Positions 40,239 to 48,986 are shown, numbered from the stretch's first letter. The stretch: 64,000 bases of DNA from VAXT01 sp963698015 (GCA_963698015.1 OY969109.1:2294001-2358000), one strand, 5' to 3'. A program made the numbers and translations. The notes: generated from the sequence alone by a model not told the origin.

Positions 40239-40921
40239 GCCGCGTCGTCGTCGTCACCGGGGGCGCCAAGGGAATCGGCAAGGCCGTCGCCGAGCGCTTC
40301 GACGGCGATCAGGTGCATGCGCCCGGACACGACGAGCTCGACGTCACCGACGAGGCAACCGTCCAGGCCTACTTCGAGGGAATCGGCCGCGTGGACGTGC
40401 TCGTCAACAACGCTGGCATCGCGGCCGGCGCGCCGCTGGTTCGGACGACGCTCGACGACTGGCGCGCGCACCTCGACGTGAACGCGACCGGCGCGTTCCT
40501 CTGCACCCGCGCCGTCCTAGGCGGCATGATCGAGCGCGGAGATGGCCGGATCGTGACCGTCGCCTCCGTTGCCGGGCTCGTCGGTGCCCGCTACACCGCC
40601 GCGTACAGCGCGTCGAAGCACGCTGCGATCGGGCTCATGCGCGCGACCGCGGCCGAGGCCGCCGCAACCGGCGTCACCGCCAACGCCGTCTGCCCCGCCT
40701 ACGTGGACACGGACATGACGCGGCGCACGGTGGAGAACATCGTCGCCAGGACCGGTCGCACCGCGGAGGAGGCCGAAGCCGAGCTGGCCGCGATGACGCC
40801 GCTCGGCCGCCTGCTCGAGCCGGACGAGGTCGCGGCGGCGGTCGTCTTCCTCGCGTCGCCGGAAGCCGCGGCGATCAACGGACAGACGATCGTGCTCGAC
40901 GGCGGAGGCCTGCAGGCGTGA
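40235..40921 (+). CDS. short-chain dehydrogenase/reductase (hydroxyacyl-CoA dehydrogenase-like)
   Basis: 228 aa from GTG 40235 (GTGA overlap). SDR motifs: VVVTGGAKGIGKAVAERF (cofactor loop), VDVLVNNAGIAAGAPLVRTT (NNAG), VTVASVAGLVG (Ser) and YTAAYSASKHAAIGLMRATA (YxxxK), then NAVCPAYVDTDMTRR. The absence of a strongly basic residue after the Gly-rich loop slightly favours NAD. In this operon it probably oxidises or reduces a hydroxyacyl-CoA made from the ring of anthraniloyl-CoA. Confidence 0.88.
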   Translation: MSRVVVVTGGAKGIGKAVAERFDGDQVHAPGHDELDVTDEATVQAYFEGIGRVDVLVNNAGIAAGAPLVRTTLDDWRAHLDVNATGAFLCTRAVLGGMIERGDGRIVTVASVAGLVGARYTAAYSASKHAAIGLMRATAAEAAATGVTANAVCPAYVDTDMTRRTVENIVARTGRTAEEAEAELAAMTPLGRLLEPDEVAAAVVFLASPEAAAINGQTIVLDGGGLQA

Positions 40922-41745
40922 GCCCGTTCCGCGGATCCGCAGCCTTCACCGAGAGCTGGCAGAACTTCGACTTCGCGCTCGAGGATGGCGTCGCGACGGT
41001 CACGTTCTCGCGCCCGGACAAGCTGAACGCGCTCACGTTCGAGGTCTACGCCGACCTGCGCGACCTGCTCGGCGAGCTGCCTCACCGCGGTGACGTGCGC
41101 GTGCTCGTCCTCACGGGGCAGGGGCGCGGCTTCTGCTCGGGCGGCGACGTCGAGGAGATCATCGGCGAGCTGCAGCGGATGGGCGCGGGTGAGCTGCTCG
41201 ACTTCACGCGCATGAGCGGAGCCGTCGTAAGAGCCATGCGGGAGGCGCCGCTGCCGATCGTCGCGGCCGTGAACGGCGTCGCAGCGGGAGCGGGAGCGGT
41301 GCTCGCGCTCGCGGCGGACCTGCGGCTCGTCGCGCGCTCCGCGACGTTCGCGTTCCTCTTCACGCGGGTCGGCCTGGCCGGAGCGGACATGGGCGCCGCG
41401 TATCTGCTCCCGCGCCTCGTCGGGCTCGGCAAGGCGACCGAGCTGCTCCTCCTCGGCGCCGAGGTCGATGCAGACGGCGCGGACGCGATCGGCCTCGCCA
41501 CGCGGGTCGTCGAAGACGACGAGCTGCCGGCGGCGGCGACCGAGCTCGCCCGGAGCCTCGCGGACGGCCCGGCGCTCGCCCACGCAACGACGAAGGTGCT
41601 CCTCACACGCGAGCTGGACATGGCCCTCGGCGACGCGGTCGAGATGGAGGCGCTCGCGCAGGCGCTCCTGATGAAGAGCGACGACTTCGGAGAGTTCTAC
41701 GCGGCCTGGACGGAGGGGCGGAGCCCAGCGTGGACCGGCCGCTGA
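40918..41745 (+). CDS. enoyl-CoA hydratase/isomerase family protein
   Basis: 275 aa from GTG 40918 (GTGA overlap). Crotonase fold: VATVTFSRPDKLNALTFEVY, VRVLVLTGQGRGFCSGGDVE (first oxyanion-hole region), PLPIVAAVNGVAAGAGAVLA (second), and FLFTRVGLAGADMGAAYLLP, where the position of the usual first catalytic Glu is occupied by the GADMG loop. Likely roles are hydration, isomerisation or ring opening of a cyclohexene-carbonyl-CoA. The exact reaction is not readable. The following gene starts 16 bases before its stop. Confidence 0.87.
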   Translation: MSPFRGSAAFTESWQNFDFALEDGVATVTFSRPDKLNALTFEVYADLRDLLGELPHRGDVRVLVLTGQGRGFCSGGDVEEIIGELQRMGAGELLDFTRMSGAVVRAMREAPLPIVAAVNGVAAGAGAVLALAADLRLVARSATFAFLFTRVGLAGADMGAAYLLPRLVGLGKATELLLLGAEVDADGADAIGLATRVVEDDELPAAATELARSLADGPALAHATTKVLLTRELDMALGDAVEMEALAQALLMKSDDFGEFYAAWTEGRSPAWTGR

Positions 41746-42107
41746 TCGTCAACCCGCCCGAGCTGCCCGAGCCCGTCGGGTTCGCGCACGCCGTCGTCGC
41801 GGCCGGCGGGGTCTACCTCGGGGGCCAGACCGGCGAGGGCGCGACGCTCGTCGAGCAGTTCGACTCGGCCGCCGCGAAGCTCGTCACGGCGTTGCGCGCG
41901 GCCGGGGGCGAGCCCGACCAGCTCGTCTCGCTCGTCGTCTACACGACGGACATCGAGGGCTACCGCGGCTCCACGCGTGAGCTGGGCGAGGTCTGGCGCA
42001 GGCACTTCGGGCGGCGCTATCCCGCGATGGCGCTGATCGGAGTCTCCGCCCTGTTCGAGCCCGATGCGCGCGTCGAGCTGATGGGCGTCGCCGTGATCGA
42101 TGGCTGA
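41730..42107 (+). CDS. Rid-family (YjgF/YER057c/UK114) protein
   Basis: 125 aa, GTG start inside the end of the hydratase gene. Rid fold: GFAHAVVAAGGVYLGGQTGE, LRAAGGEPDQLVSLVVYTTD, HFGRRYPAMALIGVSALFEP, ARVELMGVAVI. The Arg that defines RidA 2-aminoacrylate deaminases (in the P-A-R-S segment) is replaced by Met in YPAMALI, while the Glu in VELMG is kept, so it belongs to another Rid subgroup. In this pathway the ring nitrogen becomes an enamine after dearomatisation, and its release as ammonia is a fitting role (inference). Confidence 0.82.
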   Translation: MDRPLIVNPPELPEPVGFAHAVVAAGGVYLGGQTGEGATLVEQFDSAAAKLVTALRAAGGEPDQLVSLVVYTTDIEGYRGSTRELGEVWRRHFGRRYPAMALIGVSALFEPDARVELMGVAVIDG

Positions 42108-43188
42108 CGTCCTCGAACGCGCGCACCGCCTCGGCCACGAGGTCTTCGCGCCGATCGCCGCCAGAGGAGAGCCCGGCCGCCTGAACCGCCCGCTCGTCCG
42201 CGCCCTCGGCGAGCAGGGCCTGCTCGAGCTCGTCTTCGCAGGCTCCGCGGTCGAGCTGTGTGAGCTCCGCGAGGGCCTCGCGCACGGCTCCACCGAAGCC
42301 GAGACGGCGCTCGCGCTCCAGGGGCTCGGCGGCTACCCGATCCTCAGCCGCGGAACGCGGCGCCTCCGCGACGAGTGGATTCCGAGGCTCTCGCGCGGCG
42401 AGGTCGTGGCCGCGTTCGCGCTCAGCGAGCCCGACGCCGGCTCGGACGCGGCGAGCCTCACCCTCCGCGCCAAGCGCGATCGCGACGGCTTCCGCCTGAC
42501 CGGAACGAAGCTCTGGATCTCGAACGCACCGGAGGCCGATGTCTACAGCGTCTTCGCGCGCACGTCCGACACGGGCTCGAAGGGGATCACGGCCTTCGCC
42601 GTCCCGCGCGAGAGCGAGGGGCTCTCGGGCGAGCACCTCGACCTGCTCGCGCCGCATCCGATCGGCCGCCTCGACTTCGACGGCGTCCGCGTCGAGGCGG
42701 ACCAGGTGCTCGGCGACCTCGACGGCGGGTTCGCGGTCGCGATGGACACGCTCGACCTCTTCCGGCCGAGCGTCGGCGCCTTCGCGGTCGGGATGGCCCA
42801 GGCCGCGCTCGATGCCGCGGTCGCGTACACGCAGGAGCGCGAGGCGTTCGGCAAGCCACTCTCGCGCTTCCAGGCGGTCTCGCACCAGCTCGCCGAGGTG
42901 GCGACGGAGATCGAGGCGGCCCGGCTCCTCGTCCGAGAGGCAGCCACGAAGTACGACGGGGGCGTCCGGCCCGTGCGCAAGGCCTCGGCGATGGCCAAGC
43001 TCTTCGCCACCGAGGCGGCGCAGCGATCGGTCGACGTCGCGATCCAGGTGCACGGCGCCCGCGCGCTCCAGAAGGGGCATCTGCTCGAGCATCTCTATCG
43101 CGAAGTACGGGCGCCGCGCATCTACGAGGGCGCGTCGGAGGTGCAGCGCGAGATCATCGCCCGCGAGCTGTTCAAGGAGGCCGGTTGA
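42100..43188 (+). CDS. acyl-CoA dehydrogenase
   Basis: 362 aa from ATG 42100 (8-base overlap). Flavin/substrate motif VVAAFALSEPDAGSDAASLT, GTKLWISNAPEADVYSVFA, and C-terminal QVHGARALQKGHLLEHLYRE and RIYEGASEVQREIIARELF, where Glu in YEGASE is the catalytic base. A four-helix C-terminal domain is complete. It should oxidise an acyl-CoA with electrons passed to ETF; here probably a cyclohexane- or open-chain intermediate of anthraniloyl-CoA breakdown. Confidence 0.9.
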   Translation: MADVLERAHRLGHEVFAPIAARGEPGRLNRPLVRALGEQGLLELVFAGSAVELCELREGLAHGSTEAETALALQGLGGYPILSRGTRRLRDEWIPRLSRGEVVAAFALSEPDAGSDAASLTLRAKRDRDGFRLTGTKLWISNAPEADVYSVFARTSDTGSKGITAFAVPRESEGLSGEHLDLLAPHPIGRLDFDGVRVEADQVLGDLDGGFAVAMDTLDLFRPSVGAFAVGMAQAALDAAVAYTQEREAFGKPLSRFQAVSHQLAEVATEIEAARLLVREAATKYDGGVRPVRKASAMAKLFATEAAQRSVDVAIQVHGARALQKGHLLEHLYREVRAPRIYEGASEVQREIIARELFKEAG

Positions 43189-43970
43189 GCGTCGACAAGT
43201 CCCTCACGTACACGTCGTACCTCGCGCTGGACGAGATCCTCGGCTCCCAGCGGCCGAAGTCCGACGAGCACGACGAGATCCTGTTCATCGTCGTCCACCA
43301 GGTCTACGAGCTCTGGTTCAAGCAGCTCATCCACGAGCTGGGCTACCTGCAGCGGATGCTCGAGGAAGGCAACGACACACGGGCGTTCTCGACCTTCAAG
43401 CGCGTGCTGACGATTCTCAAACTCGTCGTCCAGCAGCTCGACGTGATCGAGACGATGACGCCTGTCCAGTTCCTGTCCTTCCGTGAGCGGCTCGAATCCT
43501 CGTCCGGCTTCCAGTCCGGCCAGTTCCGCGAGCTCGAAGCGATCCTCGGCCGTCGGGACACGAGCGTGCTGACCGCCTACCACGAGGGCAGCGCCGACTA
43601 CGAGAAGGTGAAGGCGGCGCTGGAGCGGCCGTCCGTCTACGACTCGTTCCTGCGCTACCTGGCCGGGAAGGGCTACGACGTTCCGCCGGAGGTCCTCGAG
43701 CGCGACGTCACGGAGCCCGTGCAGGAGTCCGCGGGCGTCCAGGCCGCGCTGTTGCGCGCGTATCGCGACGACGGCGAGCCCGCCCAGGTCGCCGAGCGGC
43801 TGGTCGACTTCGACGAGGGCTTCATGGAGTGGCGCTACCACCACGTGAAGATGGTCGAGCGGACGATCGGCACGCGCCAGGGGACGGGCGGCTACGGCGC
43901 GGAGTACCTGCGCTCGACGCTGCACAAGCCGTTCTTCCCCGACCTCTGGGCCGTCCGCAGCGAGCTTTGA
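43185..43970 (+). CDS. kynA: tryptophan 2,3-dioxygenase
   Basis: 261 aa from TTG 43185 (TTGA overlap, AAGGAGG six bases upstream). Heme enzyme that opens the indole ring to give N-formylkynurenine. Signatures: LTYTSYLALDEILGSQ, ILFIVVHQVYELWFKQLIHE (active-site His), FRERLESSSGFQSGQFRELE, MEWRYHHVKMVERTIGTRQG (proximal heme His) and TGGYGAEYLRSTL (substrate loop). It is shorter than many TDOs but all key residues are present. Together with kynureninase it anchors the identity of the operon. Confidence 0.96.
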   Translation: MSVDKSLTYTSYLALDEILGSQRPKSDEHDEILFIVVHQVYELWFKQLIHELGYLQRMLEEGNDTRAFSTFKRVLTILKLVVQQLDVIETMTPVQFLSFRERLESSSGFQSGQFRELEAILGRRDTSVLTAYHEGSADYEKVKAALERPSVYDSFLRYLAGKGYDVPPEVLERDVTEPVQESAGVQAALLRAYRDDGEPAQVAERLVDFDEGFMEWRYHHVKMVERTIGTRQGTGGYGAEYLRSTLHKPFFPDLWAVRSEL

Positions 43971-45115
43971 ACCCGCTCGCCGCGCACTACTCGGAGTTCC
44001 GGGTCTCCGAGCGGCTGCTCCTGACGGGCCACTCGCACCAGGCGTGGCCCGACGTCGGGCTCGAGGGACAGCTCGAGGCGTGGCGGGACGCGGCCGAGCA
44101 CGCCGACCTGAAATGGGAGCGGGCGTTCGCGAAGGCGGAGCGCCTGCGCGACGGCGTGCGGCGGCTGCTCGAAGACCCCGGCGCGCCGGTCGCGCTGGCC
44201 GTGAACACGCACGAGCTCGTGCTCCGGTTCCTGTCCGCGCTGCCGCTGCGGGAGCGGCCGAAGCTCGTCTCCACGGACGGCGAGTTCCACACGCTGCGGC
44301 GACAGCTCGGGCGCCTGGGGGAGGAGGAGCTCGAGGTCGTCCGGCTCCCGGCCCGGCCCGTGGACACGCTCGCCGAGCGGCTGGCCGCCGAGGCTTCGGG
44401 CGCGAGCGCGGTGCTCGTCTCGTCCGTGCTCTTCGAGGACTCGCGGATCGTCCCTGCGCTGCCGGCCCTGGCGGAGGCGTGTTCGGACGCGGGCACGGAG
44501 CTGCTCGTCGACGCCTACCACGCGCTCGGCTGCCTGCCGTTCACGACGGCGGGCCTCGAGCGGGCGTGGATCGTCGGCGGCGGCTACAAGTACCTCCAGC
44601 TCGGCGAGGGCAACTGCTTCATCCGGTTGCCGCCTCAGGCGGACGAGCTGCGGCCCGCGATCACGGGCTGGTACGCGGAGTTCGACGAGCTGCACGCCGA
44701 CCACGGGCCGGGCGCAACGGCGTATCCGCGCGGGAGCATGCGCTTCGCCGGCTCGACGTACGACCCGACGAGCCACTACCGGGCCGCCCGCGTCCTCGAC
44801 TTCTTCGACGAGCAGGGCCTGACCCCGGAGCGCCTGCGGGAGAGCTACCTGCACCAGACGACGCTGCTCGCCGAGCGCTTCGACGAGCTCGGCCTCCCGG
44901 ACGTCACGCGCGACCGCGAGACGCCCCTGAGCGCCTTCGGCGGGTTCATCGCCTTCGAGTCGCAGCGTGCCGAGGAGCTGAGCCGCCTGCTCCTCGACGA
45001 GGGCGTGGTCACGGACAGCCGCGGCCGCCGGCTGCGCTTCGGGCCTGCGCCGTACCACTCCGACGAGCAGCTCGAGACCGCGATCGAGCGCCTCGGCCGG
45101 GTCGCGCGCGGCTGA
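43967..45115 (+). CDS. kynU: kynureninase-like PLP enzyme
   Basis: 382 aa from TTG 43967 (TTGA overlap). Class V aminotransferase fold: LLLTGHSHQAWPDVGLEGQL, VAVNTHELVLRFLSALPLRE, ELLVDAYHALGCLPFTTAGL (Asp to the PLP nitrogen), WIVGGGYKYLQLGEGNCFIR (Schiff-base Lys) and FAGSTYDPTSHYRAARVLDF. Kynureninase cleaves kynurenine to anthranilate and alanine. It diverges from textbook kynureninases, but position directly after tryptophan dioxygenase and before nothing else in the operon supports the call. Confidence 0.87.
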   Translation: MNPLAAHYSEFRVSERLLLTGHSHQAWPDVGLEGQLEAWRDAAEHADLKWERAFAKAERLRDGVRRLLEDPGAPVALAVNTHELVLRFLSALPLRERPKLVSTDGEFHTLRRQLGRLGEEELEVVRLPARPVDTLAERLAAEASGASAVLVSSVLFEDSRIVPALPALAEACSDAGTELLVDAYHALGCLPFTTAGLERAWIVGGGYKYLQLGEGNCFIRLPPQADELRPAITGWYAEFDELHADHGPGATAYPRGSMRFAGSTYDPTSHYRAARVLDFFDEQGLTPERLRESYLHQTTLLAERFDELGLPDVTRDRETPLSAFGGFIAFESQRAEELSRLLLDEGVVTDSRGRRLRFGPAPYHSDEQLETAIERLGRVARG

Positions 45116-46051
45116 CTACGCCGGGCTCTCGGCCGGGACGGGCTGCGGCGCCCGTTCCGCGACGAGCGCCGGGCCACGCCGCGGAAGCAGCAGGACGACG
45201 GCGCTCGTGAGCGCGACGCCCGCGAGCTGCGTGCCGGTCAGCGTCGCGTCGAAGGCGAAGTAGCCGACCGCGATCGCCACGACCGGGAAGGCGAGCTCCG
45301 CGACGGACGCGACCGACGCCGTCGTGCGCTGCAGGCCGTAGTAATAGAGCAGGAGCGCGACGAGGCCTGTGACGAGCGCGAGCAGCGCGATGAAAAGCTC
45401 GTCGTGCAGCGAGGCTCTGAGCGGCGCGCCCAGCACGAGCACTGCCGCGAGCGCCGCGGGCAAACCGAACGCGAAGCGCAGGGCCGTCACCTGCTGGAAC
45501 GGAAGCTCGAGCGCGAGGAAGCGCCCGAGAACCGTCCCGAGCGCCCAGAGGGCAGCGGCCATGAGCGCGTACAGCACGGGCGCCTGACCGTGGAGCGACA
45601 CGTCGAACGGGCTCGGGAACGCCATCAGCCACGTCCCGGCCAGGCCGCCGATCAGAAACAGGCCGAAGCGCGGCCGCGGCCGCTCCCCGAGCATGACCGC
45701 GGCCAGCGACACCGCGATCAGCGGCTGCACCTTCTGCAGGACGACCGGCGTCACGGGATTCCCGTCCACGAACGCCTGGGTGAACAGGATCGTGGCCAGC
45801 GCCGACGAGCCCGCGCCGACGACGATCGCCGCGGCCACGAAGCGCGGGCCTGCGTGCCAGACCGCCGGCAGGGCGGTCACGATCACGGGCAGGAGCACGA
45901 GCACGAGGACGACGTGCTCGCCCAGGACGATCGTCGCCGGCTCGGTCGAGTGGGCGAGCGGTCGCCGGATGAGCGCGTCCAGGCCCCAGAGGCCCGCGGC
46001 GACGGCCACGGCCACGACTCCGATGGTCGCTCGACTCGGCATGCCCTCCAT
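45116..46051 (-). CDS. EamA/DMT-family transporter
   Basis: 311 aa from ATG 46051 (ATG 46042 is possible). Ten hydrophobic segments in two EamA repeats: VVAVAVAAGLWGLDALIRRP at the start, TQAFVDGNPVTPVVLQKVQP (first-repeat motif), ALMAAALWALGTVLGRFLAL and GLQRTTASVASVAELAFPVV (second-repeat motif). DMT transporters export or import metabolites and amino acids. It is convergent with the tryptophan operon, with stop codons adjacent, so it is separately transcribed; export of pathway intermediates is possible but not shown. Confidence 0.87.
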   Translation of the reverse strand: MEGMPSRATIGVVAVAVAAGLWGLDALIRRPLAHSTEPATIVLGEHVVLVLVLLPVIVTALPAVWHAGPRFVAAAIVVGAGSSALATILFTQAFVDGNPVTPVVLQKVQPLIAVSLAAVMLGERPRPRFGLFLIGGLAGTWLMAFPSPFDVSLHGQAPVLYALMAAALWALGTVLGRFLALELPFQQVTALRFAFGLPAALAAVLVLGAPLRASLHDELFIALLALVTGLVALLLYYYGLQRTTASVASVAELAFPVVAIAVGYFAFDATLTGTQLAGVALTSAVVLLLPRRGPALVAERAPQPVPAESPA

Positions 46052-46089
46052 TCTGCAAACCGCGCGCGACCTCGCGCGTCTGAATCCAC

Positions 46090-47211
46090 GTGAAGCGGTT
46101 CGCGGCCGCAGTGCTGCTCCTCGGGGTGTTCGCCTGCACCGCGTCTGCGGCGGGGCCCGTCCGGGTGTCGCTGACCGGCAAGCGCGCAGCTCCGGTTGCG
46201 GGCCGTGCGTGGACGGTTCGGCTAGCCGTCCGGCCGTTGTCCTACGCAGGCACGGTTCGCGTGAGCGCGGTCGGGCCGGGGCGGGTCCGCGTCCGCGCGA
46301 CGGGCAGGCGCGGCTCGTATCGCGCGCGGCTCGTGTTTCCAGCCTCCGGCCTCTGGCGGATCAGCGCTCGGGCGGGCGGGGCGACCTCGCGGCTCGGATC
46401 CGTTCGCGTGCGCCGGCCGCCGGCCAGGCCCGTCGTCTTCGCCCAGCCGACCTCGATCGACCTCGAGCCCGCGGGCACCCTGCTGCTCGTCGAGAACAAC
46501 CCGGGCCGCGTGCTCCGCGTGAATCCGGCGAACGGGCGCGTGAGCGTGCTCGTGCCCTCGATCGCCCGGCCGTATGCGGTCGTCCGCGCTCCGTCGGGCA
46601 GCGTCTATGTCTCGGTCGGGAACCAGCTGCAGCGCCTGAACGGGAGCGGGCCGCCGACGACCGTGGCCGAAGTTCCCGCAGGAGTCGAGATCGGGCCGAT
46701 CACGGCCGGCCCGAACGGCGACGTCTACTACTCGACCGCGACGCAGATCTTCCGGCTCCCGGGAGGCTCAGGGCCGCCCATCCGGATCGCCGGCACCGGG
46801 GAGGCAGGTGGAGGCGGGGACGGCGGTCCGGCCCTGGACGCGCAGTTTTCGTCCCCTCACGGGCTTGCGGTCGCTGGGGACGGTGCGCTGCTCGTCTCGG
46901 ACCGCGACAACAACCGCGTCCGGCGGATCGATCCGGCAACCGGCCTCGTGACGGCGTTCGCGCCGATCGATCAGCCGTACGGGCTCGACGTCGCCGCGGA
47001 CGGGACCGTCTCCGTCGTCGAGGGCGCGCAAAGCCGCGTCACCCGGCTCGGCCCGACCGGCACGCGGCTCGGCTTCGTCGGCCCGTCCTTCGCCGTCCCC
47101 TACGACGTCGAGGTCGGCAGCGGCGTGACCTACGTCCTCGACGCGGGGCCGATGGGCCACATCCGCCGCATCGCGCCGGACGGGACCGTGACGACGATTT
47201 CGCGCCGCTGA
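46090..47211 (+). CDS. secreted NHL-repeat beta-propeller protein
   Basis: 373 aa from GTG 46090. Residues 1-20 are a signal peptide (KRFAAAVLLLGVFACTASAA; the Cys lacks a good lipobox). A short beta-sandwich-like part (about 22-110) follows. From about 115 NHL blades repeat: PTSIDLEPAGTLLLVENNPG, RPYAVVRAPSGSVYVSVGNQ, SPHGLAVAGDGALLVSDRDN, QPYGLDVAADGTVSVVEGAQ. Such propellers bind ligands or partners outside the cell. No enzyme motif. It faces the DMT gene divergently. Confidence 0.82.
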   Translation: MKRFAAAVLLLGVFACTASAAGPVRVSLTGKRAAPVAGRAWTVRLAVRPLSYAGTVRVSAVGPGRVRVRATGRRGSYRARLVFPASGLWRISARAGGATSRLGSVRVRRPPARPVVFAQPTSIDLEPAGTLLLVENNPGRVLRVNPANGRVSVLVPSIARPYAVVRAPSGSVYVSVGNQLQRLNGSGPPTTVAEVPAGVEIGPITAGPNGDVYYSTATQIFRLPGGSGPPIRIAGTGEAGGGGDGGPALDAQFSSPHGLAVAGDGALLVSDRDNNRVRRIDPATGLVTAFAPIDQPYGLDVAADGTVSVVEGAQSRVTRLGPTGTRLGFVGPSFAVPYDVEVGSGVTYVLDAGPMGHIRRIAPDGTVTTISRR

Positions 47212-47212
47212 C

Positions 47213-47938
47213 CTAGTCCCGCACCCAGGAGTTCGCCCACCACTCGGCGTGCGGCATGCCCGACTCGAGGCTCAGCCGGAGGAACGCATCGACGTCGAAC
47301 GGCGTGCGCCGCAGCTCGGCGCTCAGGTGAGCGCCCTCTCCGCCGACGATGCCGTACTCGGCCCACGGCGAGATGCGCACCGGCCGCGGCCACCACTCGC
47401 GGAACGGCAGGCCGACGCTGCCCGGGTTGACGATCACCGAAGCCCCGTAGCGGCGAATCATCTGCAGGTGCGTGTGGCCCCCGAGGAGCACGGGCGCCTC
47501 AGCGTCGATCAGCATCGGCCGCAGCTCCTCGTCAGGCGTCGTCGAGAAGATCCAGTCGTCGTACGACTTCGGCGACCCGTGGAACGCGAGCGCGGGCGTC
47601 GACCCGAGCATCAGGTCGACCGTCGGGCGGAAGCTCTCGATGAACGCGCGGTCGTCTGGGGAGAGAAACCCGGCCCACCAGTTGCCGATCTCGACGAGCA
47701 TCTCTCCGACCTCGTCTCTCGGTTCGGGCATGCCTCTGATGAAGGCTGCGTCCCAGTTGCCCATCACCACCGGGCACTCGAGCTCCTTCACGCGGGCGAT
47801 CGTCTCGGCAGGCTGGGGGCCGACCGCGACGTCGCCCAGGCAGACGATCTGGTCGACACCCTCGCGCGCCAGCTCCTCGAGCACCGCGTCCAGCGCCAGG
47901 AGATTGCCGTGGATGTCGGAGATCAGTGCGAGGCGCAT
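47213..47938 (-). CDS. calcineurin-like metallophosphoesterase (YfcE/MJ0936-like)
   Basis: 241 aa. Metal motifs in order: LALISDIHGNLLALDAVLEE (DxH), IVCLGDVAVGPQPAE (GD), CPVVMGNWDAAFIRG (GNWD, where GNHD is usual), ALAFHGSPKS (H), VLLGGHTHLQMIRRYGASVI (GHTH) and VNPGSVGLPF. The variant GNWD is normal for the MJ0936/YfcE group. It probably hydrolyses phosphodiesters or 2',3'-cyclic nucleotides; the substrate is unknown. Confidence 0.9.
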   Translation of the reverse strand: MRLALISDIHGNLLALDAVLEELAREGVDQIVCLGDVAVGPQPAETIARVKELECPVVMGNWDAAFIRGMPEPRDEVGEMLVEIGNWWAGFLSPDDRAFIESFRPTVDLMLGSTPALAFHGSPKSYDDWIFSTTPDEELRPMLIDAEAPVLLGGHTHLQMIRRYGASVIVNPGSVGLPFREWWPRPVRISPWAEYGIVGGEGAHLSAELRRTPFDVDAFLRLSLESGMPHAEWWANSWVRD

Positions 47939-47984
47939 GGTCAGATTCGATCAGACACTTACCAGGCCGGCTGCGGGCTCACTC

Positions 47985-48785
47985 CTAGTAGGCCGAGCGG
48001 CGGGCCTGCAGGTACGCGGCGAAGCTCTCGAGGATCTGCTGGCAGGCGTCGAGTTCCCGCTCACCCTCACGGCCGATCTCGTTGACGAGCTCGGCGAGCC
48101 GCAGCGAGCGACGGAAGACCTCGTCGCCCTCGAGTGTGGCGCTGAACGCGCGGATGTCGTCGTCGAGGCTCTCGGGGATCTCTGCGCCCTTCCCGTCGGT
48201 GACGGCCGAGCGGAGGATGGCCGCGACGAGCGCCCCGGTGCTCTCCTGCACGAGCGACTGCTCGATCGCGACTGCAGCCTGGTTCGCAAACAGGCTCAGC
48301 GTCCGGATGTCGGCGTCGTCGAACGACTGTGCGCCCCCCTTGTCGAGCATCTCGAGCACGCCGATCACCGCATCCTCGTAGAAGAGCGGGACGCAGAGGA
48401 TGTTGTCCGGTGTGTAGCCGATGCGCTCGCCGATCTCCGCCGCCCAGCGCTCGTCCTGCTGGACATCCGAGACCGCCATCGGCTGCCCGCTCAGGGCAAC
48501 CACGCCCGCGATGCCGTGCCCGAGCGGGAGACGAATTTCTTTCAGCTCGTCGGCACGCTCGCCGAGTGCGACCTCGAATCGCAGCTCCTGCGTCGCCTCG
48601 TCGACGAGGAAGAGCGCCGCCGCGCGGGCCGAGATCACGCCGGCGGCCGTCTCGACGATCCGCTGCAGGAGGTCGGAGTGGCTGGCCGGCGCGGCGATGG
48701 TCCGCGCGGTTGCCGCCTTGACGAGCGCGTCTCGCAGCCGGGCAGCGAGCTGCTCGTCGTTCAGGCTGCTGTCGTCAGGGGACAT
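47985..48785 (-). CDS. GAF-domain sensor protein
   Basis: 266 aa from ATG 48785. Residues about 35-185 are a GAF domain: ASHSDLLQRIVETAAGVISA, RAAALFLVDEATQELRFEVA, EIRLPLGHGIAGVVALSGQP, NILCVPLFYEDAVIGVLEML, RTLSLFANQAAVAIEQSLVQ. The C-terminal 80 residues form a helical region (DEVFRRSLRLAELVNEIGRE) without kinase, cyclase or HTH motifs. It probably binds a small ligand or a partner. A tRNA-Cys gene follows upstream on the other strand. Confidence 0.84.
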   Translation of the reverse strand: MSPDDSSLNDEQLAARLRDALVKAATARTIAAPASHSDLLQRIVETAAGVISARAAALFLVDEATQELRFEVALGERADELKEIRLPLGHGIAGVVALSGQPMAVSDVQQDERWAAEIGERIGYTPDNILCVPLFYEDAVIGVLEMLDKGGAQSFDDADIRTLSLFANQAAVAIEQSLVQESTGALVAAILRSAVTDGKGAEIPESLDDDIRAFSATLEGDEVFRRSLRLAELVNEIGREGERELDACQQILESFAAYLQARRSAY

Positions 48786-48861
48786 CGGCTGGCAAGACGG
48801 TAAGGGCTTCGGGTCAACGAGAGCGAAAGGACGACATTAGGTCGTCGTCATGGTCGGTACG

Positions 48862-48881
48862 CCCTCGAAGAACGAGGGTTT
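48862..48881 (+). terminator. hairpin CCCTCG-AAGAA-CGAGGG with T run
   Basis: Six-base perfect stem with a five-base loop followed by TTT. It lies in the 200-bp gap between the GAF gene start and tRNA-Cys; no gene ends there on the plus strand, so it could be an attenuator or the trace of a lost gene. Confidence 0.4.
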
Positions 48882-48986
48882 GAGTGACGTCATGGCCTCT
48901 TTCCGCGTCGGAGCGGAGGCTCATTCTTACGGGGTCGCTCCCGCGCATCAAGACCCGTGGGGGCGCCGATACCATGCGGCACTCAC

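Noticed and set aside
45009..46181. 390-aa minus-strand frame overlapping the DMT transporter
   Set aside because: Composition is Arg/Ala-rich and random; the EamA frame on the same strand is clearly the gene.
48768..48785. Dispersed-element core at the start of the GAF gene
   Set aside because: ATGTCCCCTGACG on the minus strand matches 13 bases, but it encodes the protein's first residues and lacks the flanks; probably chance.
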